Origin: UBA7803 sp034522075
GTDB taxonomy: Bacteria > Pseudomonadota > Gammaproteobacteria > Pseudomonadales > Azotimanducaceae
Length of the DNA: 64,000 nucleotides
Direction of reading: 5' to 3'
NCBI GenBank assembly: GCA_034522075.1
Contig: JAXHLO010000017.1
Span: 19,034 to 83,033, forward strand
Shown here: positions 53,536-62,939 of the stretch, one piece after another
Numbering within the stretch: position 1 is the stretch's first letter
Layout: each line of letters opens with the position of its first letter
The notes under the pieces: generated by a model
Told to the model about the DNA's origin: nothing
Seen by the model: the letters and a program-made list of their open reading frames with translations, nothing else
The model's database searches: none
Program-made: the position numbers and the translations under genes

Positions 53536-54750
53536 ATGACGGATCTCAAGTTCGGCGGTGGTACGCGCACCGGTCTGCGGCTGTTCAGCTTGTTCGACAT
53601 CGAGATCCGTCTGGACTGGAGCGTGCTCATCATCTTCACGCTCATCGTCTACAGCCTGGGTGCCGGGCTGTTCCCGCAGTGGCACCCGGACTGGTCCGCG
53701 GCTACGGCCTGGAGCACCGCTCTGGCGGCCGGCATCATCTTCTTCGCTTCGCTGCTCGCCCACGAAATGGCCCACTCTCTGGTTGCCAAGTACTACGGCA
53801 TCCGGGTACCGCGCATCACCCTGTTTCTGTTCGGGGGCATGGCGGAGATTGAGGCCGAAGCGCGCACGCCGAAAGAGGAATTCACCATCGCCGTGGTGGG
53901 CCCGCTCATGAGCCTGGCCCTGGGCGTCATGTTCACGGCGTTGGCCGCCATGAGCATGGGCGAGGCTTCCCTGACCCGATTGGCGGAAGACCCTGAGGCG
54001 GGTATGGCCGGCCTGTCACCGGGGGTGACCGCCTGCATCTGGCTTGGCTCCATAAACGTGCTGCTGGCGGTATTCAATATGATCCCGGGATTTCCCATGG
54101 ACGGCGGCCGGGTGTTCCGGGCGCTGATCTGGTGGCTGACCGATGATCCGCTGCGGGCGACGCGTATAGCCTCCAACGCCGGGCGCGGCGTCGGCTGGCT
54201 GATCATGGGTCTCGGCTTCTGGAACATCGTGGCTCTGGGCAATCTGGGCGGCCTGTGGCTGCTGCTCATCGGCTGGTTTCTCACCCATATCGCCCGCTCC
54301 AGTTACACCCAGATGGTCACCGAGCGCAGCCTGCGTTCGGTGCGGCTCGCGGACGTCATGCGGACCCGCTTCGACAGCGTACCCGCCGACGTCACGGTGG
54401 AGGAGTTCGTCGAGGATTATCTGCTGCGCAGCAGTCAGCAGCTCTGGCCGGTCGTGGATGGTGACCGCCACCTCGGTACGGTTTCCTACAGCGATGCCGC
54501 CGCCATGCCGCCGGAGGACCGGCGCAGCCGGAGCGTTCGTGATGTTGTTATCGGCCTCGACGAAGGCCGCAGCCTGGCGGCTGACGACATGGCCAGCGCG
54601 GCGCTGCGGCGTATGACCGAGATTGGCGACGAGCCCGTGGCCGTGGTGGACAACGGCCGCATCGTCGGCCTGGTCCGTTCCGGCGACATCCTGCGCTGGA
54701 CCATGATGCACCCCGACAGCGACGGCGCCGTTGCCGGGAGCGAGCGATAG
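53536..54750 (+). CDS. Site-2 protease (M50) with CBS domains
   Basis: An intramembrane zinc protease, 404 residues. HEMAH at 76-80 is the HExxH zinc motif, and NMIPGFPMDGG (181-191) is the N-x-x-P-x-P-x-D-G-G motif that supplies the third ligand. TM helices surround both. Residues about 265-395 form two CBS domains (VRLADVMRTRFDSVPADVTVEEF and VRDVVIGLDEGRSLAADDMAS), so activity could respond to a nucleotide. It lies 9 bases after coaX, in the same orientation, so may be co-transcribed with the CoA genes, though no functional link is known. Confidence 0.9.
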   Translation: MTDLKFGGGTRTGLRLFSLFDIEIRLDWSVLIIFTLIVYSLGAGLFPQWHPDWSAATAWSTALAAGIIFFASLLAHEMAHSLVAKYYGIRVPRITLFLFGGMAEIEAEARTPKEEFTIAVVGPLMSLALGVMFTALAAMSMGEASLTRLAEDPEAGMAGLSPGVTACIWLGSINVLLAVFNMIPGFPMDGGRVFRALIWWLTDDPLRATRIASNAGRGVGWLIMGLGFWNIVALGNLGGLWLLLIGWFLTHIARSSYTQMVTERSLRSVRLADVMRTRFDSVPADVTVEEFVEDYLLRSSQQLWPVVDGDRHLGTVSYSDAAAMPPEDRRSRSVRDVVIGLDEGRSLAADDMASAALRRMTEIGDEPVAVVDNGRIVGLVRSGDILRWTMMHPDSDGAVAGSER

Positions 54751-54754
54751 CGGA

Positions 54755-56281
54755 TCAGGCGTTCCCTTCCGCGCTCCTGGGAGCGTGATCCGGGTCGTCC
54801 CACAACGCATCATCACCGTGCTCGATCTTGAAACCGGTATAGCCGTAGGCCATGGAGACGAACGGGTTCACCAGGTTGAAGAAGCAGAACGGCAGATAGG
54901 CGAGGGTGGGCACGCCGAGGGCGGCAGCCATGTAGGCACCGCAGGTGTTCCACGGCACCAGCGGTGAAGTGATGGTGCCGGAGTCTTCCAGAACGCGCGA
55001 CAGGTTTTTCGGGTGCAGGCCGCGGCTGCGGTACTCGTCGCGGAACATACGTCCGGTGATGACGATCGACATGTACTGATCGGCGGCCAGAGCATTCACC
55101 CCGAAGCAGGTAGTGATGGTGGTGGCGATGAGCCCGCCGGTGCTGCGCGCAAAAGCCACCAGGCTCTGCACCAGCCGCTGCAGGATGCCGGCTTTTTCCA
55201 TGGCGGAGCCGAAGCACATGGCGGTGATGATCAGCCACACCGTATTGAGCATCGAACTCATGCCGCCGCGGGACAACAGGGCATCCAGAGTTTCGCCGCC
55301 GGTGCGGCCCGTGTAGCCGTCGAACAGCACCTCCCAGACCCCTTTGAAAAGCTCGGTCATTGCCGACGTTTCCGGGGAGCCCGCGAATTCCAGAATCACG
55401 CGGCGCTGGAAGAGCAGCGCCATCACAGCCCCCAGAGCCACGCCGGCCAGGATGGCAGCCACGGCGGGGACCTTGCGGGCCGCCAGGAACACCACCAGGG
55501 CCACCGGCAGCAGCATCAGCGGGCCGATATGGAAATTCTCCTGCAGCAGCGTCAGGGTCTGCTCCAGCGTGCCGATGTTGTCCCCCTCGGGCGGCGACAG
55601 CCCGATGAAGGCGAAGGCGGCCAGGGCGAATAGAAAGCTCGGCGTGGTGGTCCAGACCATGGCGCGGATGTGGGTGAAGATATCGATGCCGGTGACGGCG
55701 GGTGCGAGATTGGTGGTGTCCGACAATGGCGACATCTTGTCGCCGAAGTAGGCGCCGGAGATCACCGCCCCGGCAGTGATTTCGATGGACAGGCCGAGGG
55801 CGCCGGCGACGCCGATGAGCGCCACCCCCAGGGTGCTGGCCACCGTCCAGGAGCTGCCGATGGACAGGGCCACAATGGCGCACAGCAGGCAGGTGGCCGG
55901 ATAGAACACCGACGGGTCGAGCAGCAGCAGCCCGTAATAGATCATGGTGGGTACGGTGCCGGAGAGCATCCAGACACCGATCAGGCTGCCCACTGAAAAG
56001 AGAATGAGTATGGCCGGCATGGCGGTGGCGATGCCGTCGACGATGTTGCGCTCGATGACCTTCCAGCTGTGGCCGTTCTTGATGCCGACGATGGTGGCCA
56101 GCACCGCACCGATGACCAGTGCGATCTGATTGGCGCCGCTCGACGAATCGCTGCCGAACATGAACACCGACAACCCCAGCAGGCCGATGGTGATGCTGAT
56201 GGTGACCGCCACGTCGGCCACACTGGCCCCCCGTGGTTCCGACGCAGTACCGGGCCCGCGCTCCTGTGAATCGCTGCTCAA
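54755..56281 (-). CDS. nhaC: Na+/H+ antiporter, NhaC family
   Basis: A 508-residue inner-membrane antiporter. The start is TTG 56281 with GGAGGGG upstream. Ten or more hydrophobic helices occur; GAYFGDKMSPLSDTTNLAPAVTG is the family signature with charged residues in a helix, and LAADQYMSIVITGRMF and SGTITSPLVPWNTCGAYMA are other typical blocks. A role in sodium tolerance is likely. Its end is very close to the convergent protease gene stop. Confidence 0.9.
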   Translation of the reverse strand: MSSDSQERGPGTASEPRGASVADVAVTISITIGLLGLSVFMFGSDSSSGANQIALVIGAVLATIVGIKNGHSWKVIERNIVDGIATAMPAILILFSVGSLIGVWMLSGTVPTMIYYGLLLLDPSVFYPATCLLCAIVALSIGSSWTVASTLGVALIGVAGALGLSIEITAGAVISGAYFGDKMSPLSDTTNLAPAVTGIDIFTHIRAMVWTTTPSFLFALAAFAFIGLSPPEGDNIGTLEQTLTLLQENFHIGPLMLLPVALVVFLAARKVPAVAAILAGVALGAVMALLFQRRVILEFAGSPETSAMTELFKGVWEVLFDGYTGRTGGETLDALLSRGGMSSMLNTVWLIITAMCFGSAMEKAGILQRLVQSLVAFARSTGGLIATTITTCFGVNALAADQYMSIVITGRMFRDEYRSRGLHPKNLSRVLEDSGTITSPLVPWNTCGAYMAAALGVPTLAYLPFCFFNLVNPFVSMAYGYTGFKIEHGDDALWDDPDHAPRSAEGNA

Positions 56282-56371
56282 AGATCCTGCCCCTCCACAA
56301 GCAAGGCGCCATTCTGCTTGATCACCGGCTGCAACGCACGGCCGGGGTGTGCCGCCGTGCGGGACGCTGGG

Positions 56372-57442
56372 TCACGGGGTACCGACGGCACACTCGGGGG
56401 CGTAGGTGTCGCGGAACAGCAACGCCAGCCGCTGCCCGGTGGCGTCCCGTGCGTCCCGGCCGGCAAGTACCGGCCCGGCGAGGCGGCCGTCTTCAGCCAC
56501 GGCAACACGCGCATTGAATATGCTCCGGTCCGGATCCGCGGTGAAGCCGTAGCGCAGATCGGTGGCATGCAGGCGCAGGCCGTCTGTGAGCTGTTCCAGG
56601 CGGTAGCGCGCCCAGCCCATGGTGAACCAGTGAAATATGCGGCCTTCCCGGGAAGCAAGAAACGACTGCACCGCCGGCGCCGGCTCAGGCAGCCGCGGGG
56701 CCCGGGACCACTCGATGGGACACGTCCGCCACAGCGACAGGAAGCCGACCCGGTCGTGGCCGTCGCTGCGCGCCACGACACGACGATAGTGCAGTTGCAG
56801 GATCGTCGGGAAGGCGGACACCCGCGCGCCGCTGATCCCGGCCGCCTCGAGTTGACGTACGGCTTCCCGTTCGGCGGCATTGTTGAGCACCTCCCCGTAG
56901 GCCAGATAGGCGCAGGAGACGGCCAGCGTCGCCACGGCCACCCGGCGTGCGCGGGCACGCCACCAGCGGCCGGCCAGCAGCAATCCGCCGGCCAGCAGCA
57001 GCGTGTACACCGGGTCGATGATAGGCATGGCGTTGACGGCGAAGCGGGCGTCGGAAAACGGCAGCAGCAACTGGGTGCCATAGGGGGTCAGGTAGTCGAG
57101 CAGCGGATGCGACAACAACGCCAGGGTGGTCACCAGGATCCACGAGCCCAGGCGTTGGCGTGAGGCCCCCTGCAGCTCGTTGGGCCTGCCGTAACGCCGT
57201 TCCAGCCACCAGGCTGCGGCGCCGAGCAAGGGGCCTGCCAGCGGTACGAAGACGAGCGAATGGGTGATGCCCCGGTGCATGACCAGCTGATCGAAATAGT
57301 CACCGCCCACCGCGAACAGCACGTCGATGTCCGGCAGGGCACCTGCCAGTGCGCCCACGGCTGCCGCCCGGTAACCCAGTCGGGCGTGGCCGGTGGCCTG
57401 GCCGACTACGGCACCGAGCGCTGCTTGGGAAAACGGATCCAT
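56372..57442 (-). CDS. DUF457/YdjM-type membrane metal-dependent hydrolase
   Basis: A 356-residue membrane protein. The N-terminus MDPFSQAALGAVVGQATGHAR, the block ALPDIDVLFAVGG, HRGITHSLVFVPLAGPLLG and the SHPLLDYLTPYGTQLL block are those of the membrane-bound hydrolase family (DUF457), with histidines and aspartates for metal. Residues 1-180 hold the membrane helices; from about 190 on is a soluble, probably periplasmic domain with no known match. ATG 57442 is used. It lies upstream of nhaC, with about 90 bases between. Confidence 0.82.
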   Translation of the reverse strand: MDPFSQAALGAVVGQATGHARLGYRAAAVGALAGALPDIDVLFAVGGDYFDQLVMHRGITHSLVFVPLAGPLLGAAAWWLERRYGRPNELQGASRQRLGSWILVTTLALLSHPLLDYLTPYGTQLLLPFSDARFAVNAMPIIDPVYTLLLAGGLLLAGRWWRARARRVAVATLAVSCAYLAYGEVLNNAAEREAVRQLEAAGISGARVSAFPTILQLHYRRVVARSDGHDRVGFLSLWRTCPIEWSRAPRLPEPAPAVQSFLASREGRIFHWFTMGWARYRLEQLTDGLRLHATDLRYGFTADPDRSIFNARVAVAEDGRLAGPVLAGRDARDATGQRLALLFRDTYAPECAVGTP

Positions 57443-57474
57443 AACCGGTCAATGATAGCCGTGGTGTGTGAGCG

Positions 57475-58836
57475 TCATGTGAGATTGGCCAGGAACACCA
57501 CGAAGATACCCAGCGGAGCGATCACCCGTGCCGCCCAGCGCCACAGGCTGAAAGTCAGCGGGCCCATGCCGGAGAACTCGTCGCGAAGAACGGCGCGTTG
57601 CACGAACCAGCCGGCAAACACGGCGATGAGCATGCCGCCCAGCGGCATCATGACATTGGCGGTCAGATAGTCGATGAGGAGGTAGGGCGTATAGCCGGCA
57701 AAGGCCGGCAGAAAGCCCAGCGGGTGGAAGTCGGCCCAGTAGTTGAACGACGCGACGCTGGCCAGTCCCAGCAGCCAGGCTGCGACGCCCGCCAGCACGG
57801 CGCCGAGGGTAGGCGTCATGCCGGGTAATTCCTGAACCCGCGCCACCATGGGCTGCAGCAGTGCGATGGCCGAGGTGATGGCGGCGAACACCAGCAGCAT
57901 GAAAAACAGGGTGCCGAACCAGGCACCGAACGGCATGTTGCCGAAGGCGATCGGCAGGGTCACGAAGATCAGGCCCGGGCCCTCCGCCGGATCGAGGCCG
58001 TGGGCGAAGACCAGCGGAAAGATGGCCAGCCCGGCCAGCAGCGCCACCAGCGTGTCGGCGATGGCAATCATCACGGAGTAGCGGGGTATGGGCTCATGGG
58101 CCGGCAGGTAGGCGCCGTACATCATCATCAGGCCCATGGAAACGCCGATGGAAAAGAATGCCTGGCCGATGGCCATGAGCACCACCGCGCCATCCAGGGC
58201 AGCCAGCTCGAAGCGGAACAGAAAGTCCCAGCCGGCGGAGAAATCACCCGCTGCAGCACTGTAGGCCACCAGAGCCAGCAGCATGACGAACAGGGCCGGC
58301 ATGAGCACCCGCACCGCGGCTTCGATGCCGCGGTTGAGACCGCGGGCGATGATGACCACCGTGGCGGCCATGAACACGGTATGCCAGAAGGTCAACGTCC
58401 CCGGCGACGCCAGCAGCGCTTCGTACAGGCCTCTGGCCGATTCGGCGCTGGCACCCTGCAGCGCACCGCTTGCCGTCGTCTGGACATAGGCCAGCGCCCA
58501 GCCGGCGATGACGCTGTAGAAGCTGACGATGAGAAATCCGGCCCCGGCGCCGAGCCAGCCCACCAGCGACCAGGCGCCGCTGCGGCCGGACTCCCGGGCC
58601 ACTCTGGCGATGGCTGCAGGGGGGCTGGCACGGCCGCGGCGGCCGAGCATGAGCTCGGCGATGAGTATGGGCATGGCGATGAGCACCACACAGACCAGAT
58701 AGATGGCCACGAACGCAGCGCCGCCATTGGTCCCTGCCATGTAGGGAAACTTCCAGATATTGCCGAGCCCGACGGCGGCTCCCACGGCGGCCAGCAGAAA
58801 GGAGGCGCGCGTGGTCCAGGTGATGGTCGACGTCAT
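57475..58836 (-). CDS. Neurotransmitter:sodium symporter family transporter
   Basis: A 453-residue NSS (LeuT-fold) transporter. ATG 58836 gives MTSTITWTTRASFLLAAVGAAVGLGNIWKFPY, where the GLGNIWKFPY helix is the sodium and substrate site. GGAAFVAIYL and VFFSIGVSMG-type AFFSIGVSMGLMMMYGAYL are other conserved blocks. About 11 helices are visible. Likely substrate is an amino acid or amine. The frame upstream of 58836 is a shadow. It is divergent from the sarcosine-oxidase-like gene, with about 130 bases between the starts. Confidence 0.9.
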   Translation of the reverse strand: MTSTITWTTRASFLLAAVGAAVGLGNIWKFPYMAGTNGGAAFVAIYLVCVVLIAMPILIAELMLGRRGRASPPAAIARVARESGRSGAWSLVGWLGAGAGFLIVSFYSVIAGWALAYVQTTASGALQGASAESARGLYEALLASPGTLTFWHTVFMAATVVIIARGLNRGIEAAVRVLMPALFVMLLALVAYSAAAGDFSAGWDFLFRFELAALDGAVVLMAIGQAFFSIGVSMGLMMMYGAYLPAHEPIPRYSVMIAIADTLVALLAGLAIFPLVFAHGLDPAEGPGLIFVTLPIAFGNMPFGAWFGTLFFMLLVFAAITSAIALLQPMVARVQELPGMTPTLGAVLAGVAAWLLGLASVASFNYWADFHPLGFLPAFAGYTPYLLIDYLTANVMMPLGGMLIAVFAGWFVQRAVLRDEFSGMGPLTFSLWRWAARVIAPLGIFVVFLANLT

Positions 58837-58966
58837 GACAGGTTCCCGCCCGGGGTCAGCGCGCAGAATACGCGACCGGGCCGTGGCTTCAAACGCTCGC
58901 CTTGACCGCGCCGCTGGCGCCGGGCACCGTTGCCGCGGGACCAATCGACGGGGACGGGCAGGTCAG

Positions 58967-60103
58967 GTGCAGTACTACGACGTGATCGTGGCGGGTCTCG
59001 GTGCCATGGGTTCCGCCGCGTTCGATCAACTGGCCCGCCGCGGCGTGCGCGTGCTCGGCATTGAGCCGCACGGTGTGCCGCACGGTCACGGCTCCAGCGG
59101 CGGCGACACCCGCCTCATCCGCAAGGCTTATTTCGAGCATCCCGACTACGTGCCGCTGCTCGAGCGCGCCTATGCCAACTGGCGATCGCTGGAGGCTGAC
59201 AGCGGCTGCCGGTTGCTGTTCGAAACCGGCACGCTGTATCTGGGCGAGGCGGACGGGGATCTGATCGACGGCTCACGACAGTCGGCGGGCACCCACGGTG
59301 TTCCCCTGCAGGAGTTGGACGACACCGCGCTGCAGGAACGCTTTCCACAGTTCCGCCGGCCGTCGGGTTACGTGGCACTGTACGAACCGGAAGCCGGTTT
59401 TCTGCTGAGCGAGCAGGCTGTACGCGCTCAGGTGGTTAGCGGGCTCCGTCACGGCGGGACGCTGGCCGGCGGAGAGCGGGTCGTGGACTGGCGGGCTGGT
59501 ACAGGCGGCGTGACCGTACGTACCGACCGGGAACGTTATCAGGCCGGCACGCTGGTACTGTGCGCAGGCGCCTGGACTTCCCGCCTGCTCGAGGAGCTGG
59601 AACTGGCGCTCACGGTTACCCGGCAGGTGCTGTTCTGGCTGCAGCCTTTGCGTGAGGCGCCATTCGAGCTCGGCAACGTACCCTGCTGGGCCGTGCAGCG
59701 GGGCGATGCGCCGGGGCTTTTTTACGGCTTTCCGGCTCTGCCGGGCGCACTGACCGCCCAGCTCGGGGTCAAGGTGGCGCAGCATCATCCTGGTGAGCAG
59801 CAGGACCCGGACGCCGTCCGCGCTCCACCACGCCGCGATGAGCTGGATCATCTGCTGACGGCGCTGGCACCGTTCGTACCCGACCTGCAGGGTCCGTTGA
59901 CAGGTGCACGGACGTGTCTCTACACCATGTCTCGAGATCAGCACTTCATCGTCGATCGTCACCCCGCGCACGGCAATGTGATTCTGGCTTGCGGTTTCAG
60001 CGGCCATGGCTTCAAGTTCGCCTCGGTGATCGGTGAGGCCCTGGCCGATCTGGCGCTGACCGGCGCTTCCTCCTTACCCGTTGAATTTCTGAGGCTTCGA
60101 TGA
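58967..60103 (+). CDS. Sarcosine/N-methyl-amino acid oxidase-like flavoprotein
   Basis: A 378-residue FAD enzyme of the monomeric sarcosine oxidase/N-methyltryptophan oxidase family, oxidising N-methyl or amino groups. GTG 58967 gives the dinucleotide loop VAGLGAMGSAA. HGHGSSGGDTRLIRKAYFEHPDYVPLL is diagnostic for the family, and Cys317 in RTCLYTMSRDQHFIVD lies where monomeric sarcosine oxidases bind FAD covalently. ILACGFSGHGFKFASVIGE closes the fold. An adjacent NSS transporter suggests import and oxidation of an N-methylated amino acid, as an inference. Confidence 0.9.
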   Translation: MQYYDVIVAGLGAMGSAAFDQLARRGVRVLGIEPHGVPHGHGSSGGDTRLIRKAYFEHPDYVPLLERAYANWRSLEADSGCRLLFETGTLYLGEADGDLIDGSRQSAGTHGVPLQELDDTALQERFPQFRRPSGYVALYEPEAGFLLSEQAVRAQVVSGLRHGGTLAGGERVVDWRAGTGGVTVRTDRERYQAGTLVLCAGAWTSRLLEELELALTVTRQVLFWLQPLREAPFELGNVPCWAVQRGDAPGLFYGFPALPGALTAQLGVKVAQHHPGEQQDPDAVRAPPRRDELDHLLTALAPFVPDLQGPLTGARTCLYTMSRDQHFIVDRHPAHGNVILACGFSGHGFKFASVIGEALADLALTGASSLPVEFLRLR

Positions 60104-60112
60104 AATACCTTG

Positions 60113-61447
60113 TCAGGCATTGGAGCGTGCCGCGTCGTCCAGGGCGAGCGCGCGCGCTTCTTCGTCCAGGGCAGTCGCTTCCAGGTCGTCTTTCAGATAT
60201 TTGCCCGCGACATAGTAGTGGTAGGCCGCCCAGACGTTGACCAGGCCACAGATCAACAGGCTCCAGCGCAGTGACTCGTCGCCGTACTGCGGGCGCAGCA
60301 TGTCGCTGAGTATGCCCGTGAACTGCGGCCCGAGCCCGAGGCCGATGATGTTCAGAATGAACAGCAGCACCGCGGCGGCTACGGCGCGCATGCGCAGTGT
60401 GACCAGTCCTTGCGTCTGGGCGAAGGTGGTGGCCTGGTAGAAATTGCCGAGGGTTACCGGGATGACCAGCAGCAGCAGCGCCAGGTAAGGGCCCGGTGCC
60501 AGGTACACGCCGATACCGAACGGCAGGGCAACAAGCAGTGCCACGGTGACGATCCAGAGGAACCAGGCGCTGTCGCGGGCGCCGTAACGGTCCGCCAGAT
60601 AGCCGCCCAGGGCGATGCCGATTCCGCCGGGTATACCGAGGATCAAGCCCAGATACAACCCGATATCGCCGGTGCTCATGCCGTGGGAGCGGATCAGGAA
60701 GGCGGGCATCCAGGTGATCACCCCATAGCCGACAAAGGCGGTCAGCGCACCGCCGAATGCCAGATGGCGGAACGACCGCTTCTGCCAGAGATAGTGAAAG
60801 GTTTCCATGATGCCCGGCTGATCGCCGCTCACCGAGCGGCCTTCGGACATACCGCGATCGGGCTCGCGGACGGTGAAACGCATGATCAGCGCCAGCGCCA
60901 GGCCGGGCAGGCCGACCACCAGGAAGGCGATGCGCCAGCCGAACAGCTCGTTGATCTGGCCGCCGACCAGAAACCCGAAGAGGATGCCCACCGGAATGCC
61001 CAGGGAGTAGATGCCGAGCGCGGTGGCGCGTTTGTCGGCGGGGTAGTAGTCGGCCAGCATGGAGTGCGCGGGCGGGCTGCAACCGGCTTCGCCGACGCCG
61101 ACGCCGATGCGCGCCACCAGCAGGTGCCAGAAGTTCTGTGCCAGCCCGGACAGCGCTGTCATGCCGCTCCAGATAGTCAGCGCCAGAGAAATGAGATTGC
61201 GCCGATTGCTGCGGTCGGCATAGCGGGCGATGGGAATGCCCAGGGTGGCGTAGAAGGCGGCGAAGGCGAATCCGGCCAGCATGCCGAGCTGGGTGTCCGA
61301 CAGACCCAGGTCCTGCTTGATGGGTTCCAGCAGAATCGACAGGATCTGCCGGTCGATGAAATTGAAGGTGTAGACCACCACCAGCACGCTCAGCGCGTAG
61401 TTGCGCGCGGCCGGACTGAATACACCAGGTTGTTCCTGTTGCGCCAA
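60113..61447 (-). CDS. MFS transporter, Spinster-like
   Basis: A 444-residue 12-helix carrier. The start is TTG 61447 with GGGAGGAG about 6 bases upstream; the frame's ATG at 61705 is far from any such site and its first 86 residues look like shadow. ALSVLVVVYTFNFIDRQILSILLEPIKQDLGLSDTQLG is the characteristic opening of the Spinster-like MFS group, and RIGVGVGEAGCSPPAHSMLADYYP is another. The group is common in degraders of steroids and other lipophilic compounds, but the substrate here is unknown. It is convergent with the sarcosine-oxidase-like gene. Confidence 0.88.
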   Translation of the reverse strand: MAQQEQPGVFSPAARNYALSVLVVVYTFNFIDRQILSILLEPIKQDLGLSDTQLGMLAGFAFAAFYATLGIPIARYADRSNRRNLISLALTIWSGMTALSGLAQNFWHLLVARIGVGVGEAGCSPPAHSMLADYYPADKRATALGIYSLGIPVGILFGFLVGGQINELFGWRIAFLVVGLPGLALALIMRFTVREPDRGMSEGRSVSGDQPGIMETFHYLWQKRSFRHLAFGGALTAFVGYGVITWMPAFLIRSHGMSTGDIGLYLGLILGIPGGIGIALGGYLADRYGARDSAWFLWIVTVALLVALPFGIGVYLAPGPYLALLLLVIPVTLGNFYQATTFAQTQGLVTLRMRAVAAAVLLFILNIIGLGLGPQFTGILSDMLRPQYGDESLRWSLLICGLVNVWAAYHYYVAGKYLKDDLEATALDEEARALALDDAARSNA

Positions 61448-61565
61448 AATCGCTCCTCCCCTGCAGCGTTGATTCGAGGCATTCTCTGCCCGAAGCCGCG
61501 CATTGTACGCGAGGCGGACGGCCGCGGCTGCTGGTGTGCTGTCCCGCGGCGTGTTTGACCGCCTT

Positions 61566-61611
61566 TGGGACAATTTCACTTGCGAGTAGAGATATGGGGG
61601 AGCGTGTCCCA
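61566..61611. repeat. Inverted repeat upstream of the MBL-fold gene
   Basis: TGGGACA at 61566-61572 and its complement TGTCCCA at 61605-61611 are separated by 32 bases. A nested ATGGG/CCCAT pair lies within the right half. It could be an operator, or the short relic of a mobile-element end; no transposase gene or target duplication is visible. Confidence 0.4.
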
Positions 61612-61703
61612 TAAATCTGCGGATCGTGCTGGAACTACGGGATCGCTGCCACCAAAGTCTGCAATATCTTCTGTAGTCGAACACCAAGGCGCGAAACCCG
61701 GCC

Positions 61704-62543
61704 ATGAATCTGCTCGTCCATCCCAGCTTCGACCCCGTTACCGGTTCCTGGACCTATCTGCTGGTCAATCCCGGCTCCGGTTGCTGCGCGATCATCGATC
61801 CGGTACTCGATTACGACCCGGCCACGGGAACAGTGGCAACGGCCGCCGCCGATCGCCTGTGCGAAGTCGTGCAGGCCAACGGCTATACGGTGGAATGGAT
61901 TCTCGAGACCCATGTGCATGCGGACCATCTGAGTGCGGCCGCCTATCTCAAGCAGCGCTTCGTCTGTGCCCAGACAGCTATCGGCGAGCACGTGCGCACG
62001 GTTCAGGCACACTTCGCCGACGCCTGGGACCTGGAGCTGGCGGCCGATGGCCGGCAGTTCGATCGGCTGCTCGGCGAGGGTGAACGGATATGCCTGGGCC
62101 ACACCTGCGGGCGTGTGCTGCATACGCCCGGCCACACGCCCGCGTGCGTGACCTACGTGTTCGACCGTTTCGCCTTCATCGGCGATACGCTGTTCATGCC
62201 CGACTATGGTACCGCACGCTGCGACTTCCCCGGCGGCGATGCCCGCACGCTCTTCGGCTCCGTGCAGCGGCTCTACGGCTTGCCGGCGGAGACCCGTCTG
62301 CTGCTGTGCCACGACTATCCCCCGGCCGCGCGGACCCACCGGTTCTGCAGCACCGTGGACGAGCAGCGGCGCAGCAACCGCATGCTGTCTGCGGATACGG
62401 CCGAAGCTCAATTCGTGACGGCACGGACCGCCAGAGACCGGGACCTGGATGCGCCGCGTCTGCTGGAGCCGTCCCTGCGCGCCAACCTGACCGGCGGGGT
62501 GCTGCCGGGCTGGCGTATGCCGACGGAGGGGCGTGCTGCCTGA
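61704..62543 (+). CDS. MBL-fold hydrolase, persulfide dioxygenase/glyoxalase II-like
   Basis: A 279-residue metallo-beta-lactamase-fold protein. The signature THVHADHLSAAAYLK has the H-x-H-x-D-H metal set; HTPGHTPACVTYV, FIGDTLFMPDYGTARCDFPGGDA and CHDYPP supply the other ligands. It most resembles ETHE1-like and Blh-type MBL proteins, which act on glutathione persulfide or a similar thiol; length fits. ATG 61704 is followed by MNLLVHPSFDPVTGSWTYLL. It is divergent from the MFS gene. Confidence 0.86.
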   Translation: MNLLVHPSFDPVTGSWTYLLVNPGSGCCAIIDPVLDYDPATGTVATAAADRLCEVVQANGYTVEWILETHVHADHLSAAAYLKQRFVCAQTAIGEHVRTVQAHFADAWDLELAADGRQFDRLLGEGERICLGHTCGRVLHTPGHTPACVTYVFDRFAFIGDTLFMPDYGTARCDFPGGDARTLFGSVQRLYGLPAETRLLLCHDYPPAARTHRFCSTVDEQRRSNRMLSADTAEAQFVTARTARDRDLDAPRLLEPSLRANLTGGVLPGWRMPTEGRAA

Positions 62544-62639
62544 TTCCGTGCAGTGAACGCGCTCGCTTGACACCCCGGTACTCGCAGCCTACAAAGCGCC
62601 CTGAGTACCACGGTCAAGACTGAGGTCCGAGCGCAATTC

Positions 62640-62931
62640 ATGAGCGGTCTCGACGACGACGACAATAGCGATCTGGAAGGCGAAATGCCGAGTGTTCAGA
62701 CGAAGACATCGGCGATATCGATGACGAGCTCGAAGAAGAACTCGGCGACGATGACGAGCCGTTCGAAGATGCAGACGAAGATCTCAAGGTCGTCGATGAA
62801 GCGTTGAGTCACAAGGATCAGAACGCCCGCGCGCTGGCGATCCGGCGCGCCATCGAGGAACGCCTCGAATCCAAGCGCCTGAGCAGAGATCTGGATTACC
62901 TGGATCTGGATCTGGACTCCGAAGATTAAGC
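62640..62931 (+). CDS. Small acidic protein, SutA/PA3496-like (frameshifted)
   Basis: The ATG at 62640 gives MSGLDDDDNSDLEGEMPS, then the frame changes within 62675-62697, to continue as DEDIGDIDDELEEELGDDDE and later ARALAIRRAIEERLESKRLS, ending with acidic tail residues at 62931. An acidic N-terminus and a helix with paired arginine and glutamate near the C-terminus recall small acidic regulators such as SutA or PA3496 of Pseudomonas. Total length after repair is about 96 residues. As given, the first frame stops early. The identification is tentative. Confidence 0.5.
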
Positions 62932-62939
62932 CCCGGCCT

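Noticed and set aside
54813..56312. Second long minus-strand frame over nhaC
   Set aside because: It is rich in His, Arg and Gly with no hydrophobic helices. The other frame gives a proper NhaC.
60410..61558. 382-codon plus-strand frame over the MFS gene
   Set aside because: The opposite strand encodes a 12-helix carrier; the plus frame is Gly, Gln and His rich and has no helices.
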